Of a stretch of DNA of 64,000 bases, positions 28,372-38,047 are shown one piece after another. The position numbers and the translations under genes were made by a program. Position 1 is the stretch's first letter, and every line of letters begins with the position of its first letter. Where the stretch lies: assembly GCA_937139475.1 (NCBI GenBank), contig CAKZQF010000138.1, forward strand, positions 1-64,000, in the 5' to 3' direction. Origin of the DNA: an uncultured Gammaproteobacteria bacterium. GTDB taxonomy: Bacteria > Pseudomonadota > Gammaproteobacteria > Enterobacterales > Psychrobiaceae. The notes under the pieces were generated by a model. The model was not told the DNA's origin and ran no database searches. It saw nothing but the letters and a program-made list of their open reading frames with translations.

Positions 28372-30491
28372 TGAGTGCATTTACTATAGAAAAGAACGCC
28401 GATAACGTTGCCGTTATTACTATCGATGTAGCAGGCGAAACGATGAACACCTTGCGCGCTGAATTTGGCGAACAAATGCGTGTTGTATTAGACGATATGC
28501 AAGCAGACAAAAGCCTTAAGGGCATCGTGTTTATTTCTGGTAAAGATGATAACTTTATTGCTGGTGCAGACATAACGATGCTCGATGCCTGTGAAACGAA
28601 AGCTGATGTTGTTGCTATTTCCACCATGGGCCAGCAAATATTTGACCGCATCAATAGCCTAAGTGTACCCGTTGTTGCAGCGATTAACGGACCTTGTTTA
28701 GGTGGTGGTCTAGAGTTCGCTCTTGCATGTCATGCACGTATCGCCACTGACAGCCCAAAAACAGCATTAGGTGTGCCTGAAGTGCAATTAGGTCTATTAC
28801 CTGGTAGTGCAGGCACACAGCGTTTGCCTAAACTAATTGGCATTGCAAAAGCACTCGATCTAATGCTTACAGGTAAACAATTACGGGCGAAGCAAGCGTT
28901 AAAACTTGGTTTGATAGATGACATCGTGCCCCAATCTATTTTACTTGATGCAGCACTAAAATTAGTCGCTAAAGGAAAACCTAAAGCGAAAAAAGCAAAG
29001 CTTGATGTAATGGGCAAGGCGCTTGAAACAAATCCATTGGGCCGTAACCTGGTGTTTAAGAAAGCGACTGAATCTGTGCTTAAACAAACAAAGGGTCATT
29101 ACCCGGCGCCGTTAAAAATTATTGACTGTGTCAGAGTGGGTATCGAAAAAGGCTATAAGGCGGGATTAGCCGTTGAGGCTAACCACTTTGCCGACCTTGT
29201 GATGACGAAAGAGTCAGCATCGCTACGCCGCCTATTCTTTGCTACGACCCAGATGAAAAAAGAGCACGGCACAGCACAAGCGACACCTAGAAAGGTTGAG
29301 CATGCCGTTGTGCTTGGCGGTGGCCTAATGGGGGGCGGTATCGCAAACGTTACCGCGATTAAAGCAAATATCCCAACCAGAATAAAAGATATTTCCCACC
29401 GAGGCATTTCACAAGCCTATAAATACAGTTTTGATTTGTTGAACAAGAAGGTTAAGCGCCGTTTTATTACGCATGCTGAAATGCAATCGAGCATGAATAA
29501 CATTACCGGTACCACCCAGTATAATGGAATCAGTAATGCTGACATCGTGGTTGAAGCCGTATTTGAAGATTTGGCGCTAAAGCATCAGATGGTCGCAGAT
29601 ATTGAGGCGCATTGTGGTGAACATACGGTGTTTGCTTCAAACACATCGTCTTTACCTATTGCGCAAATAGCAGCCAACGCAAAACGACCTGAAAATGTCA
29701 TTGGTCTGCATTACTTCTCGCCAGTAGATAAAATGCCACTGGTAGAGGTCATTGCACACGAGCAGACATCGCCGCAAACCATCGCGACTACCGTGGCATT
29801 TGCCAAACGCCAAGGTAAAACACCGATCGTGGTTAAAGATGGCGCAGGTTTCTATGTTAACCGGATTCTTGCACTCTTTATGAACGAGGCGGCAAATCAA
29901 TTGCTTGAAGGGCAATCCATTGAGTCAATAGATAAAGCCTTAGTTAATTTCGGCTTCCCTGTCGGCCCGATCACCTTACTTGATGAGGTTGGGATCGACG
30001 TTGGTGCGAAGATTTCACCCATCCTCCGTAGCGAGCTGGGCTCACGCTTTGAGGCGCCGAGTGCGTTTGAAGCATTGTTAAATGATGACCGCAAGGGTAA
30101 GAAAAACAAACGCGGCTTCTATCAATATGGCGGTAAGACTAAAGGCAAGAAACTGGTCGATGAATCAGTGTACAAAGTACTTGGAGTTAGCGTAAAAGAT
30201 ACAGGAAAGGCGGAAAAGGACATTGCCCAGCGATGTCTTGTGCAAATGCTAAATGAAGCTGCCCGTTGTTTGGAAGAGGGGATTTTGTCCAGTGCCCGTG
30301 ATGGCGATGTTGGTTCCTTATTTGGTATCGGATTTCCACCGTATACTGGTGGTGCCTTTAGCTACATGGACAGCGTAGGTATTGCTAAGTTAGTGGAATT
30401 ATTGCAGGGCTATCAGGCTCAATATGGCGGCCGTTTCGCCCCGTGTGATTTATTAAAAGAGATGGCTGAGCAACAGAAAACGTTTTACTAA
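28371..30491 (+). CDS. fadJ: Fatty acid oxidation complex subunit alpha FadJ
   Basis: The 706-residue multifunctional enzyme has enoyl-CoA hydratase/isomerase activity in the N-terminal third (GGGLEFALACHARIAT, PEVQLGLLPGSAGTQRLP) and 3-hydroxyacyl-CoA dehydrogenase behind it. The NAD loop VVLGGGLMGGGIA starts near residue 311, with NTSSLPI and GLHYFSPVDKMPLVEVI following. The frame is open upstream, but ATG 28371 is preceded by GGAGGT at 6 bp, overlaps the fadI stop, and gives the normal family length (714 in E. coli). FadI-FadJ order marks this pair rather than FadB-FadA. Confidence 0.97.
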   Translation: MSAFTIEKNADNVAVITIDVAGETMNTLRAEFGEQMRVVLDDMQADKSLKGIVFISGKDDNFIAGADITMLDACETKADVVAISTMGQQIFDRINSLSVPVVAAINGPCLGGGLEFALACHARIATDSPKTALGVPEVQLGLLPGSAGTQRLPKLIGIAKALDLMLTGKQLRAKQALKLGLIDDIVPQSILLDAALKLVAKGKPKAKKAKLDVMGKALETNPLGRNLVFKKATESVLKQTKGHYPAPLKIIDCVRVGIEKGYKAGLAVEANHFADLVMTKESASLRRLFFATTQMKKEHGTAQATPRKVEHAVVLGGGLMGGGIANVTAIKANIPTRIKDISHRGISQAYKYSFDLLNKKVKRRFITHAEMQSSMNNITGTTQYNGISNADIVVEAVFEDLALKHQMVADIEAHCGEHTVFASNTSSLPIAQIAANAKRPENVIGLHYFSPVDKMPLVEVIAHEQTSPQTIATTVAFAKRQGKTPIVVKDGAGFYVNRILALFMNEAANQLLEGQSIESIDKALVNFGFPVGPITLLDEVGIDVGAKISPILRSELGSRFEAPSAFEALLNDDRKGKKNKRGFYQYGGKTKGKKLVDESVYKVLGVSVKDTGKAEKDIAQRCLVQMLNEAARCLEEGILSSARDGDVGSLFGIGFPPYTGGAFSYMDSVGIAKLVELLQGYQAQYGGRFAPCDLLKEMAEQQKTFY

Positions 30492-30514
30492 TCTGTAGTG
30501 AAATGCGTTGAACC

Positions 30515-30545
30515 AAGCCGTGCAGTGCTCTGCACGGCTTTTTTA
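30515..30545. terminator. Terminator between fadJ and the antiporter gene
   Basis: An 11-bp stem AAGCCGTGCAG (30515-30525) / CTGCACGGCTT (30530-30540) with a 4-nt loop is followed by TTTT. It serves fadJ and ends 3 bp before the stop of the convergent antiporter gene, so it may stop both. Confidence 0.85.
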
Positions 30546-30548
30546 TTG

Positions 30549-31871
30549 TTACAAAATAAGTGCTGCGATGGTGCCAAAAATGATTAATGGAATGTTGTAG
30601 TGAATGAAGGTAGGCACCACAGAATCCCAGATATGGTCATGTTGGCCATCAACATTTAGCCCTGAGGTGGGGCCTAATGTCGAGTCAGAAGCAGGCGAAC
30701 CTGCATCACCAAGGGCGGCGGCGGTGCCAACCAATGCTGCGGTTGCCAAAGGGGAAAAGCCAAAACTCATACACAACGGCACATATATCGAGGCAATAAT
30801 AGGGATGGTGGAAAATGAAGAACCAATCCCCATTGTAATCAATAGCCCGGTGGTCAACATTGCTAGTGCAGCAATGAGTTGGTTTTGCCCGATGCCAGTT
30901 GAGACACTATTGACTAGGGTATCAATTGCGCCTGTGGCTTTCATTACTTCGGCAAAGCCTGCTGCTGATATCATGATAAAGCCAATGGTTCCCATCATTT
31001 GCACACCGGCGGTAAATATATCGTGACTTTGCGATGGCTTAAACACACCGCCAAAGGCAAAGATAATTAAACCAACCGTCGACCCGATAATAATTGAATT
31101 AGTGTAAAGCTGAATCACCAGTGCGCCCACAATCGCTAGCAGTGAGGTGATAATATATTTAAGGTTAAAGGAGGTAGTGCCCACGGACTCGTTAATGTCT
31201 TGTGGCTGCTTATAAGTTCGGGGTTTGCTGTAACTAACAAAAATCGCAAACAGCAAACCTAGAAACATGCCGCCCACAGGAATCGCCATAACAAAGGGAA
31301 TTTCGCCCGCAGTGATAGCTAAGTTATTTGCTGTGAGGTTTTTAAGCAGTAACTCATTTAAGAAGACATGGCCAAAACCAACAGGGAGTAACATATAGGT
31401 TGCCGTTAAGCCAAACGTTAATACGCAGGCAATAAGGCGTCGGTCTAGCTCAAGCTTATTAATTGCTCCTAGCAGTGCAGGTATCAGAATTGGAATAAAA
31501 GCAATATGTACGGGAATGAGATTTTGCGAGCTAATAGCGGCGGCTAATATAGCCACTAATAGTATTGCTTTGACCCACAATGTCGTTGATTGCTGATGTT
31601 TACTATGTACTTTGCGAATAATGGCGGCGGCTGCAACATCGGTGAGTCCTGAACGAGATATCGCTACAGCAAACGCCCCAAGCATCGCATAGTTCAGCGC
31701 TATCGGTGCGCCTCCTCCCAAACCATCACTAAATACTTTTACCGTTTCAACTAATTCAAGCCCACCGATGAGCCCACCGACAACGGAGCTAATAATGAGC
31801 GCAAACACCACATTAATCCGGCACAACGATAGGACCAACATTACTAAAACAGCGACTACAACAGCATTCAT
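30549..31871 (-). CDS. YuiF-type Na+/H+ antiporter family protein
   Basis: The 440-residue protein is almost wholly hydrophobic with about 11-12 membrane helices. Motifs such as [21 protein letters not shown] and [19 protein letters not shown] resemble the YuiF/NhaC-related ion transporter superfamily. ATG 31871 is preceded by AAGGGA at 7 bp; the TTG two codons upstream is less likely. It probably exchanges Na+ for H+ across the inner membrane, though related members carry amino or organic acids. It lies opposite fadJ and divergent from yccF. Confidence 0.82.
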   Translation of the reverse strand: MNAVVVAVLVMLVLSLCRINVVFALIISSVVGGLIGGLELVETVKVFSDGLGGGAPIALNYAMLGAFAVAISRSGLTDVAAAAIIRKVHSKHQQSTTLWVKAILLVAILAAAISSQNLIPVHIAFIPILIPALLGAINKLELDRRLIACVLTFGLTATYMLLPVGFGHVFLNELLLKNLTANNLAITAGEIPFVMAIPVGGMFLGLLFAIFVSYSKPRTYKQPQDINESVGTTSFNLKYIITSLLAIVGALVIQLYTNSIIIGSTVGLIIFAFGGVFKPSQSHDIFTAGVQMMGTIGFIMISAAGFAEVMKATGAIDTLVNSVSTGIGQNQLIAALAMLTTGLLITMGIGSSFSTIPIIASIYVPLCMSFGFSPLATAALVGTAAALGDAGSPASDSTLGPTSGLNVDGQHDHIWDSVVPTFIHYNIPLIIFGTIAALIL

Positions 31872-32131
31872 TAACAATTCCCTTAAATTAATCGCGAAAA
31901 TAATCGCTTGATATTACAGGTTATCTTCCTATTAGGCGAGGGCCATCTTAAGCTTAATTTAATGATCAGCGTTTTGTTAAATAAAATTGGTTAGTTTCAC
32001 CAATTAATGGTTTCTATGATAACCAGACTCGTTTGATGAAAATTTAAATTGCCAATAATCAAAGGGTTATGATTTGGCGCGCTGGTTGCAATGACATAAT
32101 ATGACTCGAAATAACTTACTAAGGAAATAAC

Positions 32132-32539
32132 ATGAGTTTGTTACGTTTAATTTTAAATATTGCATGGTTGATATGTGGAGGCTTCATTATGGCCTTTGCC
32201 TGGGCGTTAATCGGTATAGTCGCTTGTATCTCTATTATTGGTATTCCGTTTGCCCGTTCGTGTTTTGTTATCGCACAGTTAACCTTATGGCCATTTGGCA
32301 AAGACATCGACCGTCGCGACAGAATAACCCGCCAGCGTGACATCGGTACTGGCAGTTTAGGTACTTTGGGCAATATTATTTGGTTCTTCTTGTTTGGGAT
32401 CTGGTTGGCGATAGGCCACTTATTTCACGCGGTTGCTTGTTTTGTAACTATCATTGGTATTCCGTTTGGTATCCAGCACATCAAACTGGCAATGCTGAGT
32501 ATTGCACCGATCGGCCAACAGGTGGTGGAGTTAGATTAA
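32132..32539 (+). CDS. yccF: YccF family inner-membrane protein
   Basis: This 135-residue protein has two copies of the YccF/DUF307 pattern, each a hydrophobic stretch with IIGIPF (IGIVACISIIGIPFARSCF and FVTIIGIPFGIQH), separated by a polar loop with GKDIDRRD. About three or four membrane helices are expected. Function is unknown. An AAGGAA sequence precedes ATG. E. coli YccF is 148 residues. Confidence 0.9.
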   Translation: MSLLRLILNIAWLICGGFIMAFAWALIGIVACISIIGIPFARSCFVIAQLTLWPFGKDIDRRDRITRQRDIGTGSLGTLGNIIWFFLFGIWLAIGHLFHAVACFVTIIGIPFGIQHIKLAMLSIAPIGQQVVELD

Positions 32540-32644
32540 TTAGGATGGCAGCAATAAAAAGAGCCCGGCACTATTCCAGTTGTACCGAGCTTAGGGGAAG
32601 CGGTCAGATTAGGGAAATTTAACATTCCTTAACTATTACTTATT

Positions 32645-32680
32645 AGGCTAGCTCATTAATTTGAGCTTTGCCTACTTTTT
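32645..32680 (+). terminator. Probable terminator after yccF
   Basis: AGGC and AGCTC (32645-32654, one T bulged) pair with GAGCT and GCCT (32663-32673, TT bulged). The hairpin is followed by ACTTTTT. It lies 105 bp after yccF, in the gap to the convergent rsmF. The bulge makes it weaker than the other terminators here. Confidence 0.5.
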
Positions 32681-32714
32681 ACTAAATTTATTGGTAATGT
32701 TTAATAAAAAAGGA

Positions 32715-34133
32715 TTAGTAGCATTCAACATGATCGTTGACCAAGCTACGCGGTAGCTTGTTTTTTACTTTGTTATTTACCCATTTCCCGAGTCCAACAC
32801 AGCGTCCCTGATAGCCTAACAATACTTCTCCTTTCAATTGATGCTCATTTTCAATGGCTAAATCCCGACCTTTTAAGTACTCAGTTACTTCGCTTCTGGA
32901 CAGCTCGTGCTGGTAGATGCCAAAATTACAGTAAGCTTCATGCGTTATTATTTGCTGCTTTGGTTTTATGTCCAACAACTTGATTCCATGGCGGACAAAG
33001 CGCATTTGGTTGGTTAATTGCTCGCTGTTATCGGGAAAATACCAAACTTCCTGGTCTTTCTTAAATAAGTTTTCTGAATGAATTGAGCTGGCATCCAGTT
33101 TGGTTTGGAGCAACGCCATCGTACTAGCAAATTCTTTTTTACTTAGTGGCGTAAAGGGAAACTTACTGCGAAATGTCGGATTAGTGCTATCGCTAGTTGC
33201 CACTAGCTTGGTAAATTTAGCAATAAAGAAACCTTCGCTGTTATAAATTTGCGGCCAAATATGTAAATAGCCTTCAGCCGTCACTGCTTCGCCGGCATTA
33301 ATAAAGAGATCTTTTAAATCAACCGCGGCTACCTGGCCTGGAAAAGTGTCGAGTAAGTGTTGGCAAACACCCTGATTTTCATCAAAGTTCAAGGCACAAG
33401 TTGAATATACCAATGTTCCCCCCGGCTTAAGTGCTTTGAATGCCGAAACGATCAATCCTTTTTGGACCTTGGTGATCTCTTCTATGTGCTCGAGACTCCA
33501 ATTTTTAAAGGCATCCGGATCCTTTCGCACGGTTCCCTCGCCACTACAGGGGGCGTCTAATAACACCGCATCAAACTGATTTTCTAAATAGTCACCGTGC
33601 ACGCTACCATCAAAATGGCTAATTAGCGTGTTATTAACGCCTAATCGTGCAAGGTTACTATGCAAAGCCTTAATTCGACTGGAAGAGTACTCGTTGGCTA
33701 CTAATAAACCCTTGTTGTCCATTAATGCGGCAATCTGCGTTGTCTTTGAACCTGGCGCGGCGGCTAAGTCAAGTATTTGATTAAATGTTTCCTTGCTGTT
33801 GATGGCATTAAATAGGGCGACTGGCGGTAACATGGAGCTTGCTTCCTGAATGTAAAACATCCCTAATAAATGTTCTGGCAACTTACCGGGAATCGTTTCT
33901 GGGTTATCTATATTGACCCAAAAACCCTGCTCACACCAAGGAATTGGCTCGAAGCGCCATCCTTTTGAGGTCATTAAGTCGATAAAGGCACTTTCGGTAA
34001 TTTTTAGTGTATTGACCCTGATGCTAAATCTGAGTGGCTCGTTACAGGCGTTTATCAAATCAGTGATGGATAAGTGTGCTGGCATTTGCGCGGCAATAGT
34101 ATCTAAAAATTGTTGGGGCAGGGGCGTGTTCAT
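32715..34133 (-). CDS. rsmF: 16S rRNA (cytosine-1407-C5)-methyltransferase RsmF
   Basis: RsmF (YebU) methylates C1407 of 16S rRNA in the 30S subunit. The SAM-binding motif LDLAAAPGSKTTQIA, DAPCSGEGTVRKD near residue 193 and YSTCALNFDENQG with the catalytic Cys near residue 245 are all seen. C-terminal PUA-like regions (GIKLL, VLLGYQGRCVGLGKWVNNKVKNKLPR) match the family. Length is 472 residues, against 479 in E. coli. It is divergent from msrC. No good ribosome site precedes the ATG. Confidence 0.96.
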   Translation of the reverse strand: MNTPLPQQFLDTIAAQMPAHLSITDLINACNEPLRFSIRVNTLKITESAFIDLMTSKGWRFEPIPWCEQGFWVNIDNPETIPGKLPEHLLGMFYIQEASSMLPPVALFNAINSKETFNQILDLAAAPGSKTTQIAALMDNKGLLVANEYSSSRIKALHSNLARLGVNNTLISHFDGSVHGDYLENQFDAVLLDAPCSGEGTVRKDPDAFKNWSLEHIEEITKVQKGLIVSAFKALKPGGTLVYSTCALNFDENQGVCQHLLDTFPGQVAAVDLKDLFINAGEAVTAEGYLHIWPQIYNSEGFFIAKFTKLVATSDSTNPTFRSKFPFTPLSKKEFASTMALLQTKLDASSIHSENLFKKDQEVWYFPDNSEQLTNQMRFVRHGIKLLDIKPKQQIITHEAYCNFGIYQHELSRSEVTEYLKGRDLAIENEHQLKGEVLLGYQGRCVGLGKWVNNKVKNKLPRSLVNDHVECY

Positions 34134-34361
34134 CGGGTTCGGCTCGTTTGGATCAATATGCGCTGCTGATTATACGTTGATATGCTCTTAAATTGCAGGA
34201 TGTGAAAAAATAAATAATTTAAATAGTGGGTGCCTCAGATCGCAGAATATTGTCGATTAATCCCTTGGTTTATGTGGAAAATGGTGGATTTGTGAGCGGG
34301 GATGTCGCTATGGGGGGCATTTATGCTTTCCATTTAACCCAACTTAGGTATTATAGCGGGC

Positions 34362-34367
34362 TATAAT
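34362..34367 (+). promoter_or_regulatory. Candidate -10 element for msrC-proQ
   Basis: A perfect TATAAT lies 38 bp before the msrC TTG codon, which would give a leader of about 30 nt. No convincing -35 hexamer is seen at 16-18 bp, so the promoter assignment is tentative. Confidence 0.35.
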
Positions 34368-34404
34368 TTATCTAATGCCGCGCTTTAGCCGCTTTTGAGT
34401 TAAT

Positions 34405-34902
34405 TTGAAATTAGACTACGCCCTATTAAATCGTCAGATGCTATCCTTAATTGAAGGGGAGTTTGATGTCGCAGCCGTGTTGGCAAACGTGAGTGCGCTA
34501 CTGAATGAGTCGCTTGAAGATATCAACTGGGTTGGTTTTTACCTGAAGAATCAGGACGAACTGATCCTGGGACCATTTCAAGGTCGCGTAGCATGCTTTA
34601 AAATCGCCATAGGCCAAGGTGTTTGTGGTACTGCCGCAGCAACCAAGACCACACTTCGCGTGGCAGACGTACACGCGTTTAAAGGTCATATAGCATGTGA
34701 TAGTGCGTCTAACTCTGAGTTAGTGGTACCGATTATCATCGGTAATAACGTGATTGGCGTACTTGATATAGATAGCCCATCACTTAATCGATTTGATGAA
34801 AACGATAGTGCAGGTATTGAATTACTAGTTGATAGCCTAGCGCAGCATCTAGCGCAAGCATTGCAGTTAGATGGCCAAAGTTATCCGCAGTTAGGAAAGT
34901 AA
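34405..34902 (+). CDS. msrC: Free methionine-(R)-sulfoxide reductase (GAF domain)
   Basis: This 165-residue GAF-fold enzyme (E. coli YebR/MsrC) reduces free methionine-R-sulfoxide. Cys64, Cys74 and Cys98 (GRVACF, GVCGTA, HIACDSASNSE) have the same spacing as the three redox cysteines of the E. coli enzyme. The start is TTG at 34405. The next Met is 11 codons later and would remove YALLNRQM, which aligns with other family members. It is followed by a small acidic gene and proQ-prc, the order known near E. coli yebR. Confidence 0.92.
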   Translation: MKLDYALLNRQMLSLIEGEFDVAAVLANVSALLNESLEDINWVGFYLKNQDELILGPFQGRVACFKIAIGQGVCGTAAATKTTLRVADVHAFKGHIACDSASNSELVVPIIIGNNVIGVLDIDSPSLNRFDENDSAGIELLVDSLAQHLAQALQLDGQSYPQLGK

Positions 34903-34907
34903 GTAAT

Positions 34908-35189
34908 ATGTACGATGTAATCGATATCCATGAATTTTTATTTGACGCCAGTGAAGTTGGCGAATGGGAAGGCGAAGAAAGCCTTGCTGCAGACAATATT
35001 AATAGAATTTACCACAAAGTGTATGAAACAATAGATCCAAACACTGACGTTGAACTATTTAGGGAGATGTTAGAAGCGATTTGGCCTTATTGGCAATATC
35101 AGCCAGGCTTATTAGAGCTTGATGAAGATCTTATTGCACATTTTGTAACATTTTTAATAGACGAATTTGAAGTAGAACCGGAAGAATAA
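34908..35189 (+). CDS. Small acidic protein of unknown function
   Basis: This 93-residue protein is strongly acidic (ends FEVEPEE, with DIHEFLFDASEVGEWEGEE near the start) and has several aromatic residues (EAIWPYWQYQPG). It has no signal peptide or membrane helix. I do not recognise the family. It lies 5 bp after msrC and its TAA is directly followed by the proQ ATG, so it is surely co-transcribed and coupled with proQ. Its position and opposite charge make an interaction with basic ProQ imaginable, but nothing in the sequence proves it. Confidence 0.85.
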   Translation: MYDVIDIHEFLFDASEVGEWEGEESLAADNINRIYHKVYETIDPNTDVELFREMLEAIWPYWQYQPGLLELDEDLIAHFVTFLIDEFEVEPEE

Positions 35190-35828
35190 ATGAATACTAC
35201 AGCTAAACTTACTGATAACAAGGCAATCATCGCTTTCTTAGTAAAAGAGTTTCCAGCGTGCTTTAGCCTTAAGGGTGAAGCGAAGCCACTAAAAATTGGA
35301 TTATTTCAAGAATTAAGTGAGCGTCTTGCTGAAAATGAATCAGTCAGTAAAACGCAGTTACGCGGAGCAATCCGTCATTATACAACAAGTTGGCGTTACC
35401 TGCGTTGTATCAAGGCAGGCGCGAAGCGCGTTGATATTGATGGCAATGAGGTTGAAGAGCTAACCCAAGAACATATCGACCATGCACAAAAGACATTAGC
35501 GGAAAGCCAAGAAAAAGCGAAAAAGCGCGAAGCCGCTAAAAAGCCAAAGGCCGAAGCCAAAGATGATAAAGCACGCAACAAAGCAAAACCAGCGCGCGCA
35601 AAGCATGCAAGTAAGGTACGTTCTTCAAAGCCAATTGAAAAAGCACCTACAGGTGTTAAAGTGGAAGATATCTCAGCACTAAATGTTGACCAACAAGTCT
35701 TGGTTAATGTAGCTAAAGTTCCAATGAGCGGAACTATCGTTGATATAGCAAAGTCAGATATAAAAGTACAGTTAACTTCTGGAATGGTTGTTAAGGTCAA
35801 ACTAGAGCAAGTGTTAACAAAAGCCTAG
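35190..35828 (+). CDS. proQ: RNA chaperone ProQ
   Basis: ProQ binds structured small RNAs and mRNA 3' ends. The N-terminal FinO domain (residues 1-115) includes FPACFSLKGEAKPLKIGLFQEL and LRGAIRHYTTSWRYLRCIKAGAKRVDIDG. A long Lys/Ala/Glu-rich linker (about 118-155) follows, then the C-terminal Tudor-like domain (VNVAKVPMSGTIVDIAKSDIKVQL). Length is 212 residues, against 232 in E. coli. ATG abuts the previous stop. proQ-prc order is conserved. Confidence 0.96.
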   Translation: MNTTAKLTDNKAIIAFLVKEFPACFSLKGEAKPLKIGLFQELSERLAENESVSKTQLRGAIRHYTTSWRYLRCIKAGAKRVDIDGNEVEELTQEHIDHAQKTLAESQEKAKKREAAKKPKAEAKDDKARNKAKPARAKHASKVRSSKPIEKAPTGVKVEDISALNVDQQVLVNVAKVPMSGTIVDIAKSDIKVQLTSGMVVKVKLEQVLTKA

Positions 35829-35887
35829 TGATTGATCAGTATCAGCAACATTCGGAAATTATTAAGAAAGGTCATGGGAGACTTTAT

Positions 35888-37918
35888 ATGCTCAATCGTT
35901 TAACTCTTGGTTTGTTACCGCTATGCATAGCGGGTAATCTTTTTGCTAATGAACAACATTACAATAAAACACAAATACCGGAGTTACACCCCGAGCCACA
36001 ACATAAAGTATCCACGACCCGCATGGCCGGGCTGTTCACTCGAACGCATTTTAAAGCCTTTGACTTAGACAATGCGTTTTCGTCAAAGATTGCTCAGCGT
36101 TACTTTAAGAGCTTAGACTACGCCAAAATGATTTTTGTCCAAGCTGATATTGATGAGTTCGCACAGTATAATGAGCTGTTCGACAACATGCTAAAATCAG
36201 GCGACCTTAACCCTGTCTATAATATTTACCAGCGTCAATTATTGCGTCGATTCGAACGTTATGAATATGCCATCTCTTTGCTCGATACGCCAATGGACTT
36301 TACGGTTGATGAAGAATACCAATACGACCGAGAAGATGCTGACTGGGCCAAATCGACCAAAGAACTCAATGAGCTGTGGCGTAAACGGATAAAGTATGAC
36401 GCACTTAACCTAAAGCTAACCGGTAAAGATTGGCCAGAGATTAAGACGGTTCTCACCAAACGTTACAAAAATGCGCTAAAACGAATTACCCAGAGCCAAA
36501 GTGAAGATGCCTATCAGGTATTTATGAATTCATTTGCCCGTTCAATTGACCCCCATACGAGTTACTTGTCGCCACGTAACGCAGAGCGCTTCCAAGTTGA
36601 AATGAGTTTGTCATTGGAAGGTATTGGCGCGATGCTACAGATTGTCGATGATTACACCACCATCATGAGTTTAGTTCCTGGTGGCCCTGCTGATAAAAGT
36701 GAGCAGCTAGGTCCAGAAGATAAAATTATTGGTGTTGGACAAGACGATAAGAAAATTGTTGATGTGATTGGTTGGCGATTAGATGATGTAGTCGATCTAA
36801 TCAAAGGGCCAAAGGGTTCAACCGTCAAACTTGAGATCATATCGTCTAAAGCGGGCAGCGCTAGCAAGCCAACGGTTGTTTCAATTGTTCGAGAAAAAAT
36901 TAAACTTGAAGACCGTCAGGCGAAATCTGAAGTGTTTGAAAGTGACGAACCGCTGTATCAAGGACGTAAGTTAGGTGTCATCACTATCCCTAGCTTTTAT
37001 GTCAACCTGACCAAAGATGTGAAAAAGCTAGTGACTGAGCTTAGTGAACAGAAGGTGGAAGGCATTGTCGTCGACTTACGTAACAATGGTGGTGGTTCGC
37101 TACCTGAAGCGATGGCATTAAGTGGATTATTTATCGATCAGGGACCAGTGGTTCAGGTTAAGAGTGGCAATAAGCGGGTCGATGTTAAGTATGACCCCGA
37201 TAAATCAATATTCTATAGCGGCCCGGTATCGGTTCTAGTCAATCGTTATAGTGCATCGGCATCAGAAATCTTTGCTGCTGCGTTACAAGATTATGGTCGT
37301 GCCATTGTATTGGGTGAGCAAACATTCGGTAAAGGTACGGTACAGCAACATCGAAGTTTGAGTAAAATCTATGACTTTTACGATAAACCGATCGGGTTTA
37401 TTCAGTACACTATTCAAAAATTCTACCGTATTAATGGTGGTAGTACACAAAACCGCGGCGTGGTGCCAGACATTGCATTCCCGACACCAATTATTGCTGA
37501 TGAATTTGGCGAAATCGTAGCGGATAATACCTTGCCATGGGACAGTGTTGATAAAGCACCGTATCAACCTACTGGTGAAGTGAGCCCAAGTAGTTTTAAA
37601 GCGTTAAACGTGAAACATTTGGCTCGTATTAAGAAGGCACAAGAGTTTAAGTTTATTGCAAAGGATATCGAAAAATATAAAGCGGAAAAGGATAACAAGA
37701 CAATAAGTCTGATGGAGTCTAAACGCGTTTCGGAGCGTGAAGCGAAGGACTTGTTGGCCTTAAAACGAGCGAACTTACGCCGCGTTGCTAATAATCTGGA
37801 GCCTGTTGCCAAGCTGGAAGAGCTACCTAAGAAGCGACCAGAGATAGACCCATACCTTGATGAGGCTGCTTTTGTTACCCTAGATTTCATTGAGCAAGGA
37901 AAAATTGTAAAAAACTAA
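35888..37918 (+). CDS. prc: Tail-specific carboxy-terminal processing protease Prc
   Basis: Prc (Tsp) is a periplasmic protease that degrades tagged or misfolded proteins and trims cell-wall hydrolases and PBP3. A signal peptide ends near LFA|NEQ. A PDZ domain spans about residues 235-320 (LEGIGAMLQIVDDYTTIMSLVPGGPA). The S41 catalytic Ser lies in NRYSASASE near residue 455 and Lys in GEQTFGKGTVQQ near 480. The frame opens with GTG at 35828, but ATG 35888 has GGGAG 7 bp upstream and begins the signal peptide. Length is 676 residues, against 682 in E. coli. Confidence 0.96.
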   Translation: MLNRLTLGLLPLCIAGNLFANEQHYNKTQIPELHPEPQHKVSTTRMAGLFTRTHFKAFDLDNAFSSKIAQRYFKSLDYAKMIFVQADIDEFAQYNELFDNMLKSGDLNPVYNIYQRQLLRRFERYEYAISLLDTPMDFTVDEEYQYDREDADWAKSTKELNELWRKRIKYDALNLKLTGKDWPEIKTVLTKRYKNALKRITQSQSEDAYQVFMNSFARSIDPHTSYLSPRNAERFQVEMSLSLEGIGAMLQIVDDYTTIMSLVPGGPADKSEQLGPEDKIIGVGQDDKKIVDVIGWRLDDVVDLIKGPKGSTVKLEIISSKAGSASKPTVVSIVREKIKLEDRQAKSEVFESDEPLYQGRKLGVITIPSFYVNLTKDVKKLVTELSEQKVEGIVVDLRNNGGGSLPEAMALSGLFIDQGPVVQVKSGNKRVDVKYDPDKSIFYSGPVSVLVNRYSASASEIFAAALQDYGRAIVLGEQTFGKGTVQQHRSLSKIYDFYDKPIGFIQYTIQKFYRINGGSTQNRGVVPDIAFPTPIIADEFGEIVADNTLPWDSVDKAPYQPTGEVSPSSFKALNVKHLARIKKAQEFKFIAKDIEKYKAEKDNKTISLMESKRVSEREAKDLLALKRANLRRVANNLEPVAKLEELPKKRPEIDPYLDEAAFVTLDFIEQGKIVKN

Positions 37919-37944
37919 AGGCTTATTCGCTAAAGGCCTCATCA

Positions 37945-37972
37945 CAAAAAGCCGCTTTTAGCGGCTTTGACT
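37945..37972 (+). terminator. Terminator after prc
   Basis: The stem AAAGCCGC (37948-37955) / GCGGCTTT (37961-37968) with loop TTTTA lies about 30 bp after the stop. The T-tract is short, so termination may be partial. Confidence 0.65.
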
Positions 37973-38047
37973 TTACTATGTATTAATAGTGTATTGCTAT
38001 CCGCACTATGCATGACCAGATAATAATAATTAAAATGGCTGTTCTTT

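Noticed and set aside
32552..32600. Second terminator after yccF (GAGCCCGGCAC ... GTACCGAGCTT)
   Set aside because: The arms pair poorly and there is no T-tract; the hairpin at 32645 is better.
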